The notes: a model not told the origin generated them from the letters alone. A DNA stretch of 35,238 bases from Nanobdellota archaeon (GCA_018819345.1 JAHJQG010000007.1:1-35238); one strand, 5' to 3'. Counted from the first letter of the stretch, positions 15,440 to 23,664 are shown. Translations and numbers: made by a program.

Positions 15440-15457
15440 AATTTTTTATTTTTCTCT
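15440..15457 (+). terminator. U-rich transcription terminator
   Basis: Directly after the stop of the membrane protein the sequence is ATTTTTTATTTTTCTC. U-rich tracts of this kind are where archaeal polymerase terminates and where aCPSF1 cleaves. It also overlaps the 3' end of the convergent lspA gene. Confidence 0.4.
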
Positions 15458-15904
15458 AATAAAATAAATTATTAAACAAGCAATACCTATGCAAATACAG
15501 GAGTCTCCTATGTTGAAGACCGGCCAAATCCTGAAGTCAAGAAAATCTATTACAAAACCAAATAATAATCTGTCAATCAGGTTTGATACAGTTCCGCCAA
15601 GAATAAGCCCTGAAAATATTTGTAAGGACTTTTTTTCTTGAATCTTATCATAGTAAAGAAGTATTATTCCAATAACAATTATTGAAAACCATAGCAACAA
15701 GCTTGTTTTGCCCTGCATTATTCCAAAACCAGCACCAGAGTTAGTTACATAGGTTATATGAAAAATATTATTTATTACAGGAATTGAGTCTCCAAGATTC
15801 ATGCTGTTTCTGATAAAAAACTTGACTATCTGGTCTGATAAAACCACACATATGGAAACTAAAAAGAATGTAAAACCACTTTTTTTAAGAATTTTTTTTC
15901 TCAT
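15446..15904 (-). CDS. lspA: Lipoprotein signal peptidase (signal peptidase II)
   Basis: An integral-membrane aspartyl peptidase that in bacteria cleaves prolipoproteins before a lipid-modified cysteine. From the ATG at 15904 it has 152 residues and four membrane helices. All LspA motifs are present: SDQIVKFFIRN (D24), VTNSGAGFGIMQG (N54-G64), GGTVSNLIDR (catalytic D111), and VIDFLDFRIWPVFNIGDS (catalytic D134). The longer frame from 15964 overlaps the upstream gene and is not needed. LspA is uncommon in archaea, so this gene probably came from bacteria. No diacylglyceryl transferase (Lgt) is visible here and I see no obvious lipobox protein. It is the last gene of the operon starting at 19312. 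Confidence 0.9.
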   Translation of the reverse strand: MRKKILKKSGFTFFLVSICVVLSDQIVKFFIRNSMNLGDSIPVINNIFHITYVTNSGAGFGIMQGKTSLLLWFSIIVIGIILLYYDKIQEKKSLQIFSGLILGGTVSNLIDRLLFGFVIDFLDFRIWPVFNIGDSCICIGIACLIIYFIREK

Positions 15905-15911
15905 GAAAAAC

Positions 15912-16364
15912 CTACTCTTTTGCAATTTTCTCCAGATTAGCAATCCTTCTGTTAAGATCATCAAGGATTAGTTTTATTGTATCCAGCTTGGCAGATATGA
16001 GTTCTAATTCCTTGTCAGCTGTAGTTGATTGCTGGGTTTGCTTAAATGATTCTATGCCTGATGGCTTATTTGCATCAAAACCCGTCTGGTCAAGCGCAGA
16101 TATATCCTGAGAACCAAAGCTTTCATGTGTTGGCAATCCTGATTTGTCAAAACCACTTTTTTCACTGCCAATCCCCAAGTTATCCTGTTGAATATTGGGC
16201 ATACCCTTCTCAGAATTAAACATATCGCTTTTTGGTATCCCTGTCCTGTCATAATCCATATTCTCTGTCTGAATTCCTAAATCATCATTTAAACCAATAT
16301 TATCTTCCCCTGCAGAATGTTCTTTCCAAAATTTAAGCTTGTCGAAAATGCTGATTTTAATCAC
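15912..16364 (-). CDS. Hypothetical protein: disordered middle and C-terminal coiled coil
   Basis: 150 residues. A short amphipathic, basic N-terminus (MIKISIFDKLKFWKEH) is followed by about 90 low-complexity residues. These contain repeated units of Gly-Leu/Ile-Pro or Gly-Phe-Asp type (TGIPKSDMF, SGFDKSGLPTHESF, TGFDANKPSGI). The end is a clear coiled coil (ELISAKLDTIKLILDDLN, then RRIANLEKIAKE). The start is GTG, overlapping the stop of the upstream gene as GTGA, so translation is coupled. The arrangement suggests a membrane-surface or scaffold protein paired with the membrane protein encoded upstream. I do not know a function. Confidence 0.7.
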   Translation of the reverse strand: MIKISIFDKLKFWKEHSAGEDNIGLNDDLGIQTENMDYDRTGIPKSDMFNSEKGMPNIQQDNLGIGSEKSGFDKSGLPTHESFGSQDISALDQTGFDANKPSGIESFKQTQQSTTADKELELISAKLDTIKLILDDLNRRIANLEKIAKE

Positions 16365-17104
16365 CTCTTTATTGTTTGATTAATCTTATTAATAGCACTA
16401 TCTTTTGCCTTTTCAAACATATTCTTAACAAAAGATGTTGGAATTAACTTTATGAATTTAAATACAGCTGTTTCTGGATATACAATAATATTTTTCTTCT
16501 TGTACTCATTGAATATAAACAATGTGCCTTTCTTTTCAATTGCTTCACTAAATAAAACAGCAAAAACCACGGCCTTAAATTCCACAGGGTCACTAATGCC
16601 ATTAAGAGCAGGATCTATGCCTGTTTCACCCTTGTATAAACTAATTGGATCATTGGATTTCAGCACAGAATAAAGAAGATTTTTTGAGACTTTTTTACCA
16701 ATAAAATCAAGCTCTTCATCGTCAAAATCAAATGCTTTTATTTTAATTATAAACATCTTATAGTTATTGCCAAGCATTTTTTTATAATCCTGCTTTTTGA
16801 AACTATTTTGATATTCTGTAATCTGGCTTATTGTCAGAAATTCTGGTTCTTCTTCAAAATCTGTTGTAACAAAACCAGCAACAATCTTTTCATTATCCTG
16901 CAAAAGCATAAGTTTTGGTTTGGTTTCAAGATTATCTTTTAGTTCAACTGCATCCTGATAGGTAAAAAAGCCAAAAATGCTTGTTATCAAAAAAGCAATA
17001 ATCAATATCATAAGAACTGCCTTGATGAGTTTTGTAACAATCTTTAATATTACTATTGAAACTACAACAAAAATAATTATTGTTATTATCAAACCAGTAT
17101 CCAT
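16361..17104 (-). CDS. Hypothetical membrane protein, 247 residues
   Basis: Two N-terminal hydrophobic helices (residues about 4-25 and 28-50: TGLIITIIIFVVVSIVIL, AVLMILIIAFLITSIFGFF) are followed by a roughly 190-residue soluble domain that I cannot name. The soluble part has strand-like segments such as NYKMFIIKIKAFDFDDEELDF, KGTLFIFNEYKKKNIIVYPE, and ends in a basic amphipathic helix. It overlaps the next gene by four bases (GTGA) and lies 31 bases after the DNA glycosylase gene. Its constant coupling to the coiled-coil gene suggests that the two products work together. Confidence 0.7.
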   Translation of the reverse strand: MDTGLIITIIIFVVVSIVILKIVTKLIKAVLMILIIAFLITSIFGFFTYQDAVELKDNLETKPKLMLLQDNEKIVAGFVTTDFEEEPEFLTISQITEYQNSFKKQDYKKMLGNNYKMFIIKIKAFDFDDEELDFIGKKVSKNLLYSVLKSNDPISLYKGETGIDPALNGISDPVEFKAVVFAVLFSEAIEKKGTLFIFNEYKKKNIIVYPETAVFKFIKLIPTSFVKNMFEKAKDSAINKINQTIKR

Positions 17105-17135
17105 TTTACCTCTTTTTATTTTTTAAGATTTGTTT

Positions 17136-17843
17136 TTATTTAAACCTTTTTGTTTTTATTGCTTTTAAGAGTGAATCATTTTTTCCATAAGGTTTTTTGC
17201 TGTAATATCTTTTTGCATGTTCGACTATCAATGCATGATACTCCTGATAAATCCTGAGATTTTTTGGAAGGTTGCTTTCAAATAATTTTTTGATTTCATT
17301 GTATTTTGCTTTTTGGCCAATAAAGCCAAGATTTGCAAAAACTCTTCTCGTGTAGGCGTCAACTACAAATTCCGGCACTTTAAATGCATAGAGCAGAATT
17401 GAGTCAGCTGTTTCATGGCCAATTCCCCACAACCCAAGCAGTTCATCTCTTGTTGGGGTTTTTCCTTTAAGATTGATGTAAAACTCTGCAAAAATCTTCA
17501 GTTTTTTTGCTTTCTGGTTAAAATATCCTGCTGGCTTGATGGCTTGCTTTAATTTTTCTAACTTAAGATTTTTTATTTCCTTTGGATTTAAAGCATTTAA
17601 TCCCTTCAAATTTAACAGTGCTTTTTCAACCTGCGGCCAGCTAGTGTTCTGCGTTAGGACTGCACCAATGCAAACCTCAAATCTCTGGATATTATTTTTA
17701 GGATAAGAATATTCTCCTAGATGATAACCCTTTATAGCTCCAGTTTTAGTTGGATTAGTTCCCTTACAGCCTAACAAAGGCCACCATCCCTGAGGCCCAT
17801 AAAGTTTAAGAAGCATATTATAGATTTGGTATATATTGTTCAT
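17136..17843 (-). CDS. HhH-GPD DNA glycosylase, MagIII/endonuclease III-like
   Basis: A base-excision-repair glycosylase of 235 residues. The core begins with FEVCIGAVLTQNTSWPQVEKAL. The helix-hairpin-helix is LLGLWGIGHETADSILLYAF (135-154) and the catalytic aspartate is D162 in VVDAYTRRVF. At the position of the endonuclease III lyase lysine there is Glu144, and there is no C-terminal four-cysteine Fe-S cluster. Both features point to a monofunctional glycosylase such as the 3-methyladenine glycosylase MagIII rather than a true Nth. The tryptophan pair at 20-21 (QGWWPL) also resembles MagIII. It overlaps the upstream glycosyltransferase gene by four bases (ATGA). Confidence 0.85.
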   Translation of the reverse strand: MNNIYQIYNMLLKLYGPQGWWPLLGCKGTNPTKTGAIKGYHLGEYSYPKNNIQRFEVCIGAVLTQNTSWPQVEKALLNLKGLNALNPKEIKNLKLEKLKQAIKPAGYFNQKAKKLKIFAEFYINLKGKTPTRDELLGLWGIGHETADSILLYAFKVPEFVVDAYTRRVFANLGFIGQKAKYNEIKKLFESNLPKNLRIYQEYHALIVEHAKRYYSKKPYGKNDSLLKAIKTKRFK

Positions 17844-19312
17844 TTATGAAGTCTTCTCCTTATAATTGCTCTCTTAAGTTTAAATGCAATTATCTTATGA
17901 GGGAATTTTCTTCTTAGGATTTTTAAATTTCTATTTACCCATATCTTTCTCTTTCTATCTTTTCTTAGTATGTCCATTGTTTTATCAATAGCTTCTTGTT
18001 CTATCTCAAATCTATCCAAGGCAATGACTTTAAACTTTTGTTTTGCAATATCATTAACAAATACAGGATATGTATAAACCACAGGAATGAGCCCTGAAGC
18101 TAAAACCTCTAATAGATTATTACCAAAACCCTCAATTTCACTGAAATAGGTTGCAAAGCCCCTCAACTTGGCAAATATTATTGGGTATTCTTCAAACTTA
18201 ATATCTGTTTTTTTGTCAAGGTCTTCAGCAAACACCAAGAAAAATTTGTCTGTGTTATATTCTTTGCACAATTTTTTATGAAGCCTAATTATCTTACCTT
18301 TGGATCTATCTAGTCTATGGCCTGAAACCAAGAAATAGAATGCTTTAGTGTGTTTTCCTGTTTTTACTTTTTGCTTAAAAAGCTCAAAACAATATCTTAA
18401 TGCAAAATCTATTCTTTTTCTATCAACAATCCTAGTATGCTGAAGGCAGAATAATGCCTGTGATAAATTTAGATGCTTTTCCTTTAATAACTCTCTAATC
18501 TTAAAATCATCTAGAAATTTTTCAATTCTATCACTGAATTTATCTGATTCCAAATCATTATATGAATCAATAAAGGTTTCTGTTGTATTATACATTACAG
18601 TATGATTTTTATGCATTAAATCAAAATAGCCTGGCTTTATTTTGTCTAATTTAAGAAGATATTTTTCAGCTTCTTTAAACTGCAAACTGTTAATAAATAC
18701 AATATACTCTACAAAGGGACCAGGAACTCCGTAAAGAAGGTACTGTTCAACATCATTTGCAGGATGCTGAAAACTTTTTCTCTCGAGATGAGAATCATGC
18801 CACCATAGTATGTATTTTGGTGTCTTTTGGTCTTTTTTAATAGCATCTCTATAATATCTATGCAATGCAACAGATAATACAAAATTCACAGGATGACATG
18901 TATTATGTGCTATTAACACATCAATCTTATTTTTTGTTATAAAATCCCCAATAATAAGCTTTGCCCTTGATATTGCATTTTCAATTCTTTCACTTCTGTT
19001 TCCACCATAACCCTCTCCAAAACGTTTTATCATTAATTGGTTTGTTTTATTCTTGATCCATAGACTTGGCTTAATCATAATGTTTGACCCATGCTGCCTT
19101 GATCTGCCAACAAGGTAGAAAATATTTTTTTCCGGAACACTCAAGTAGTTAACCATAACCCTTTCAATCTGTTTCATTACAATGGAAACCCCATCATGGT
19201 AACCAAACTGGCAATGTATCATTCCATATCTTAAATTGGGAATATTTTTCTTTGTGAATTCCTTGATTTTAGAAATCTTTTTGACAGATTTTTTAGTAAA
19301 TATTTTCATCAT
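17840..19312 (-). CDS. Glycosyltransferase, GT4-like (GT-B), 490 residues
   Basis: The N-terminal part has MIHCQFGYHDGVSIVMKQIE, a nucleotide-sugar GT-B acceptor-domain pattern, and a His-rich stretch (VLIAHNTCHPVNFV, WWHDSHLERKSF). The C-terminal part has the donor-binding core FYFLVSGHRLDRSKG and EIEGFGNNLLEVLASGLIPVVYT, an E-x7-E arrangement. It begins the minus-strand operon that continues through the glycosylase to lspA. Acceptor unknown. Similarity in layout to the GT4 at 21822, and the solute genes nearby, allow a role in glucosylglycerate-type solutes or in surface glycans; neither is shown. The ATG at 19309 is an alternative start. Confidence 0.8.
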   Translation of the reverse strand: MMKIFTKKSVKKISKIKEFTKKNIPNLRYGMIHCQFGYHDGVSIVMKQIERVMVNYLSVPEKNIFYLVGRSRQHGSNIMIKPSLWIKNKTNQLMIKRFGEGYGGNRSERIENAISRAKLIIGDFITKNKIDVLIAHNTCHPVNFVLSVALHRYYRDAIKKDQKTPKYILWWHDSHLERKSFQHPANDVEQYLLYGVPGPFVEYIVFINSLQFKEAEKYLLKLDKIKPGYFDLMHKNHTVMYNTTETFIDSYNDLESDKFSDRIEKFLDDFKIRELLKEKHLNLSQALFCLQHTRIVDRKRIDFALRYCFELFKQKVKTGKHTKAFYFLVSGHRLDRSKGKIIRLHKKLCKEYNTDKFFLVFAEDLDKKTDIKFEEYPIIFAKLRGFATYFSEIEGFGNNLLEVLASGLIPVVYTYPVFVNDIAKQKFKVIALDRFEIEQEAIDKTMDILRKDRKRKIWVNRNLKILRRKFPHKIIAFKLKRAIIRRRLHK

Positions 19313-19327
19313 TATATTATTGAATAC

Positions 19328-19346
19328 CCTTATATAAAATCTTTTC
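19328..19346 (-). promoter_or_regulatory. BRE/TATA promoter of the GT4-glycosylase-lspA operon
   Basis: The minus strand reads ATAGAAAAGATTTTATATA, 23-26 bases from the tandem ATGs at 19312 and 19309. Confidence 0.6.
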
Positions 19347-19411
19347 TATTTAATAATTGTTATGTGCAATTTTCAAAAATCCTAAAAACTAAAAAGGGTG
19401 GTTGCTCAGAT

Positions 19412-19425
19412 ACATTTATAAAATA
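19412..19425 (+). promoter_or_regulatory. TATA promoter of the YdjC-family gene
   Basis: ACATTTATAAAATA is about 30 bases before the ATG at 19448. A second TATA-like stretch (TAGTATATATC) is too close to the ATG to act for it. Confidence 0.4.
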
Positions 19426-19447
19426 ATTAGTATATATCAACTATAAT

Positions 19448-20092
19448 ATGAAATATTTGATTATCAATGCTGATGATTTTGGGTATAGCAGAATTTTCAA
19501 TGAGAAAATTCTTGAACTAATTGAAAAAGATTTTGTTTCATCAACTTCTGTTATGGTAGATTGGATTGATGAAAAACAAAAACATCAAGTGCAAAAATTG
19601 ATTGAATTATCAAAATCACACAATGTTAGTATTGGATTGCATGTTGATTTTAAAAACACAAACTTTGATAGAGAAATTCAGAGACAATATGATGTTTTTG
19701 TGAAAATATTTGGATTTGAACCAATACATATTGACTTGCATAAAATTGTTTATTTGCATGAGGGATATCCACACATCATCAATTTTTCTAAACAAAAAAA
19801 TATTCCATGCAAAAACCTTGGAGTTGAACCATTTACAAAATTTATGACTAAAGAGCTTATTTTTGATGGAACTAAAAAAGAATTCAATGAAATAGAAAAC
19901 TGGTTATCAACCTTAAAAGATAAGGAGTATTATACAATTATTTTCCATCCTGGAAAATTTGATCCTGACAGTAAATCAAGTCTTAATAAAGAAAGAGAAT
20001 CTGATGCAGAAAATATTATTAAAATTAATAAACTTTTATCAAAGTACAATATCAAACTTATAAGTTATTCTGATTTTGCAGCCCATCTTTAG
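19448..20092 (+). CDS. YdjC/ChbG-family carbohydrate deacetylase
   Basis: A metal-dependent deacetylase of N-acetylated sugars (chitooligosaccharides in the best-known member). In 214 residues the family motifs are present: INADDFGYS (6-14, metal Asp), GLHVDF (H65), HIDLH (H94 and H98), and HPGKFD (H167), with the later charged segment ERESDAENI. It has no signal peptide, so it acts inside the cell. It stands alone, divergent from the GT4 operon and convergent with the HAD-glycerate kinase gene. A role in tailoring the sugars made by neighbouring transferases is possible but unproven. Confidence 0.85.
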   Translation: MKYLIINADDFGYSRIFNEKILELIEKDFVSSTSVMVDWIDEKQKHQVQKLIELSKSHNVSIGLHVDFKNTNFDREIQRQYDVFVKIFGFEPIHIDLHKIVYLHEGYPHIINFSKQKNIPCKNLGVEPFTKFMTKELIFDGTKKEFNEIENWLSTLKDKEYYTIIFHPGKFDPDSKSSLNKERESDAENIIKINKLLSKYNIKLISYSDFAAHL

Positions 20093-20209
20093 ATATTTTA
20101 ATTCTATAAGGCTTCGCACCTGAATACGGATTTTTGAAAACTATCCCTTCGATCAGTCGCCTTGCAGGCTTCCATATAACAGCAATTGCAGATGTAATAT
20201 GAAAAGACT
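20093..20209. other. GC-rich spacer between convergent genes; possible RNA or gene remnant
   Basis: This spacer is visibly richer in G+C than its surroundings. On the minus strand it holds two small hairpins, GCCT-GCA-AGGC (near 20159-20169) and AGGT-GCGAA-GCCT (near 20109-20121). One minus-strand frame without an ATG stays open for about 54 codons across it, with protein-like residues such as IWKPARRLIEGIVFKNPYSG. I cannot decide between a structured RNA, a decayed gene and a terminator region. Confidence 0.3.
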
Positions 20210-21829
20210 TTACTTTAATTTAATGAATCTATGCCTTTCATCTAACTCTATTTTTATATCAGGTTTAATTTTCTCATAGCAAAGATAAGTGAATGGAATA
20301 TAAGGCCTTACAAATCTATTAATTTCTTTTCTGCTCATACCCTTGCCAGTTACCTTCCTGAGTTTGAGTTCTTGCTGGTATCTCCACTTTTTATGGAGCT
20401 CAATATTTTTTGGCATAAGCATAATAATGCAATCTAGGTATTTCCATAACTTCTGATAAGATTTTACATATTTAAGAACAATTTTAGCATGTTTAGGCTT
20501 ATAATCAAGATTCTTAATCTTATATTTATTTAAAATAGCTGACAGCTCATGAACAGATATATAAGGAATTCCTATACACCAGCCCTCAAATAAGATAAAA
20601 TCAGGTTTTTTCTTTATTTTTATTTTCTTATTCAGGACATCACCATATGCATTATAAAGGGATTTATCAAATATAGGTATGTTAAAATTTTTACCTTTCT
20701 TTATCCTTTGAAATGTATCCAATAACCTATTTACTTTATGTGTTCCTGGCATTCCTCTAGATATCTGGTAAAAGGGATTTTGCCTGAATTTTCTAGATAG
20801 TTCTAGTCTTTCCTTTCTGTTTTTATAAAAATCATCAATAGAAAAGGATTGTACATTATATCCCATTTGCTTTAAAATCTCCTTAAGAAAATTTACAAGC
20901 GTTGTTTTGCCTGTACCAATTCCACCCTGAATGCCAATAATTGTAGTTTTATTTTTGTGCTTGCTTATTATTCTATCTAATAAAGGAATTATAATCTTTT
21001 TAAATTCTGAAATAGAATAAAACTTTTTGTTCTTAGATGCTTTATATGCTTTGTATAATTCTTGTAGTCTTTCTTTATTAACTATATCAATAATTAATCT
21101 CATATCTTTAATTTTATAATCTGGTTTTACAGCTACAGCATATTTTGTTTCTGTATTCACAAAAAGACAGGTCTTAAAAGACTGTTTTTTTGCAGTCAAA
21201 ATATCCTTAATCATATCATTCCCAATATATAATGTCTCATCAGGTTTAATGCCTATTTTTTTTAATTTTCCTTTCAGAATAATAAATGCCTTTTGGTTTG
21301 GTTTTGAATAACCCAGTTTATATGACATAAACACAAGGTTTTTATCAAACAAATCATAAAGAGATTTTATATCTAAATCTTTGCTTAATAAACTATTCAT
21401 ATCCATTTCAGTATAAAACTGCGCATTTGATACTATGCCTAGTTTCAAACCCTTCTCTTTAAGTTTTTTCAAAGTTAGTATTACATTAGGGTATAGGGCT
21501 CTTTTGCCTGTCATGCAATTATGTTCATAAGCAATCTTAAACAAAAAATTTTTATCAAATCTATAATCAATTTTCTTAAGGATCATTACCCATATTTTTT
21601 CTATTTTTACCTCAGGTGACTTTATGCCCCTTGCCTTTTTGATTCTATGAATTCTATCTATTAAACTAACAAATAAATCTAAAAGTTCATTAGGTGTGGA
21701 TTTAAGCTTGTACTTCTTCTTAATTTTTGAAAATGCTTTTAGCAGCATTTCCTTTTTAGCTAGAGAATTCTCAAGATCTCCTTGCTTTAGTAATGTTCCA
21801 TAGATATCAAATATTATTGCTTTAATCAT
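20210..21829 (-). CDS. HAD phosphatase-D-glycerate 3-kinase fusion
   Basis: A 539-residue two-enzyme protein. Residues 1-235 are a HAD hydrolase: FDIYGTL with nucleophile D8, VSNAQ (S134), YSKP (K176) and YIGNDMIKD (D205, D209). The usual second aspartate of motif I is Tyr10, as in many dehalogenase-like HADs. Residues from about 290 are a P-loop kinase of the plant/fungal glycerate kinase type: GGIGTGKTT (302-310), IDDFY (331-335), RGMPGTH (358-364), FEGWCIG (414-420). The kinase would make 3-phosphoglycerate from D-glycerate. The HAD may remove phosphate from glucosyl-3-phosphoglycerate, since a HAD-type GpgP is known in an archaeon. The ATG overlaps the upstream GT4 gene by eight bases. 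Confidence 0.82.
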   Translation of the reverse strand: MIKAIIFDIYGTLLKQGDLENSLAKKEMLLKAFSKIKKKYKLKSTPNELLDLFVSLIDRIHRIKKARGIKSPEVKIEKIWVMILKKIDYRFDKNFLFKIAYEHNCMTGKRALYPNVILTLKKLKEKGLKLGIVSNAQFYTEMDMNSLLSKDLDIKSLYDLFDKNLVFMSYKLGYSKPNQKAFIILKGKLKKIGIKPDETLYIGNDMIKDILTAKKQSFKTCLFVNTETKYAVAVKPDYKIKDMRLIIDIVNKERLQELYKAYKASKNKKFYSISEFKKIIIPLLDRIISKHKNKTTIIGIQGGIGTGKTTLVNFLKEILKQMGYNVQSFSIDDFYKNRKERLELSRKFRQNPFYQISRGMPGTHKVNRLLDTFQRIKKGKNFNIPIFDKSLYNAYGDVLNKKIKIKKKPDFILFEGWCIGIPYISVHELSAILNKYKIKNLDYKPKHAKIVLKYVKSYQKLWKYLDCIIMLMPKNIELHKKWRYQQELKLRKVTGKGMSRKEINRFVRPYIPFTYLCYEKIKPDIKIELDERHRFIKLK

Positions 21830-23255
21830 TTTTGAAATAATCTATAAGAATTTTGTTATCAATATAAACATTTTTCCATGTTTTTTTCTTTAGTTTTTCT
21901 GCTTCTGTAATTATTTTTTTTAATCTTGTTGTATAAGAACTTATTGAGAAGTTTTTTAGTATGATCTTCTTATTGGAATTGATTATAGCAGAATTCTTTT
22001 CTTTTAAGAAATCAATCATTCTTTTCAACTGCTTCTGCCTCAATAAACCCTCATAGTTTATTTTGTCTAATAATCTTATTTGTTGATGATGGCTATATTC
22101 ACAGAAATCTTTTTTGTTAATTAAGATTTTATCATAGAAATGATTCATATTCAGACCATTTGCCTTTAGTTCTTTAAATATGTAGGAAATTCTTCTGCCA
22201 ATCACTTTTTTATTAGCTACCCAGGCTTCAAGAAAGGTAAAACCAAAACCCTCTTGTATTGATGTAGTGATTATAGCATCAGATATAGAAAATAAATCAA
22301 TCATCTTATTTTTATCTTTTGTGTTCCTTGCTGCAATCAATTTATGCCCAAATCCAATTGTGGCAGGCAGTTTTTTCTTTCTAACATAATCCTTGATTAA
22401 TTTTCCATAAGCCCTGTCTTTTTGGGAATTGCCCTCAAGGGTTATGAGCAATTGCCATTCATTCCTTATTGAGTTAAGAAGTTTTAGGATAACTATGCTC
22501 TCTATAATATTCTTTCTCCTTAAGATCTTGGTAGGGCATAGCAGAATTTTTCTATTCTTCTCAAATATATATTTATTTTCTTTTGCATAATTCTCAAGTC
22601 TTTTAATTAATTTGTTTGTTCTGTGTGGTTTTGATAAGAATAGCTCTGTGTCAACTGAGTTGGGATATAGGAATATATGATTTTCAGGAATACCTATTTT
22701 CTTAAGCATGGCTTTATCTCTTAAGTTTATGGTCATATAAAATATATTTTTGTAGATTGGATATGCAATCTTGCTTCCAAAGAGCCTGTCTTTTTTTCCA
22801 GAACAGTTAACTAATAATCTAAGTCTGTCTGGTCTGTTTTCTTCTGCAAAATCATGCAATTGAAGAAGAAGAATAAAATTCTTATCCTCCAGTTCTTTTG
22901 CTAATAATAGAAGTGCTGCTGCAAGATAAGAATTTTTAAAAAGATTGACATTATGGCAATGCAGCACACATCTATTGGATAGCTCAAGATTGTTTTTTAT
23001 GTTTTCTTTAAGCTTGTTAGCTTTCTTCATCAGCAGTTCTTTACTCTTAAATATATTATCATAATAGTCCACATCAGGAATATCAATAACCTTTATCTTC
23101 TTACTTTCTGGATGGAAAGTTCCTTTTTTTGAGGAATAGATGAGATTAAGCTTTATTTCTGGGTTAGTTTCAAGACTTTGTAAAATATTTTCTATTACTG
23201 TCCTTGTTCCGCTTTGTTTCATATGATAGTGGAGTGCATAGTAATTAAGCTTCAT
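21822..23255 (-). CDS. Glycosyltransferase family 4, solute- or glycan-forming
   Basis: A 477-residue GT-B enzyme. The N-terminus has an acceptor domain (YALHYHMKQSGTRTVIENIL) and a VLHCHNVNLFKNSYLA segment. The C-terminal domain has LLCPTKILRRKNIIESI and the E-x7-E motif in SIQEGFGFTFLEAWVANKKVIGR. The start at 23255 lies 24 bases from a TATA box (23272-23286); the TTG at 23267 would be upstream of the transcript. It forms a two-gene operon with the HAD-glycerate kinase fusion. In bacteria, GT4 enzymes extend glucosylglycerate compounds (for example mannosylglucosylglycerate), so a related reaction is a reasonable but unproven guess. Confidence 0.82.
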   Translation of the reverse strand: MKLNYYALHYHMKQSGTRTVIENILQSLETNPEIKLNLIYSSKKGTFHPESKKIKVIDIPDVDYYDNIFKSKELLMKKANKLKENIKNNLELSNRCVLHCHNVNLFKNSYLAAALLLLAKELEDKNFILLLQLHDFAEENRPDRLRLLVNCSGKKDRLFGSKIAYPIYKNIFYMTINLRDKAMLKKIGIPENHIFLYPNSVDTELFLSKPHRTNKLIKRLENYAKENKYIFEKNRKILLCPTKILRRKNIIESIVILKLLNSIRNEWQLLITLEGNSQKDRAYGKLIKDYVRKKKLPATIGFGHKLIAARNTKDKNKMIDLFSISDAIITTSIQEGFGFTFLEAWVANKKVIGRRISYIFKELKANGLNMNHFYDKILINKKDFCEYSHHQQIRLLDKINYEGLLRQKQLKRMIDFLKEKNSAIINSNKKIILKNFSISSYTTRLKKIITEAEKLKKKTWKNVYIDNKILIDYFKND

Positions 23256-23271
23256 AATTTTATGCAAGAGC

Positions 23272-23286
23272 TAACTATATAAAAAT
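23272..23286 (-). promoter_or_regulatory. TATA promoter of the GT4-HAD/glycerate kinase operon
   Basis: The minus strand reads CATTTTTATATAGTT, about 24 bases from the ATG at 23255. Confidence 0.5.
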
Positions 23287-23379
23287 GTTTCTTACTGAAT
23301 TTTTAACTTTATATATAAAGAATTGTTAAAAAACAAAATCCAAACAGACAAAGAGCATTTTGTTAATATGTTGTCAAGG

Positions 23380-23664
23380 TCAAATATTACTGCCTTTATG
23401 ATTTTCCCTCTTTTTTATATCTTCTAATATGCTCATTATATACTTTCTTGGTGTCTGGCTTACTCTGCTTCTTAGCTCTTTCATTTCTTTTGTTGGGTTT
23501 ATTCCTGTTTCTTTTTTGAATTCTTCTTGGCTTATCATTCCACCTATGAATCTTCTCTCAAAGTCATTTATTATCCTGGCCTTTTCCTCTCTTACAAGGC
23601 TTGCAATCCTATACTTGAGCCAGTCAGTCCTGCTTATCTTGTAATGCTGGGCCACATCATTCAA
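23380..23664 (-). CDS. Hypothetical helical protein, 94 residues
   Basis: An unrecognised, mostly helical and charged protein. It contains RIINDFERRFIGGMISQEEF, a helix-turn-helix-like spacing, followed by TGINPTKEMKELRSRVSQ. It has no membrane segment. It is divergent from the restriction endonuclease gene, sharing a 97-base spacer with a small inverted repeat (23706-23721), so it could be a regulator or accessory factor of the restriction system. That is only positional. No convincing TATA box at the usual spacing was found. Confidence 0.55.
   Translation of the reverse strand: MNDVAQHYKISRTDWLKYRIASLVREEKARIINDFERRFIGGMISQEEFKKETGINPTKEMKELRSRVSQTPRKYIMSILEDIKKRENHKGSNI

Noticed and set aside
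15905-15964. Longer LspA with 20 extra N-terminal residues
   Set aside because: It would overlap the upstream gene by 53 bases, and the extra residues are not part of the family; the ATG at 15904 follows the upstream stop by seven bases.
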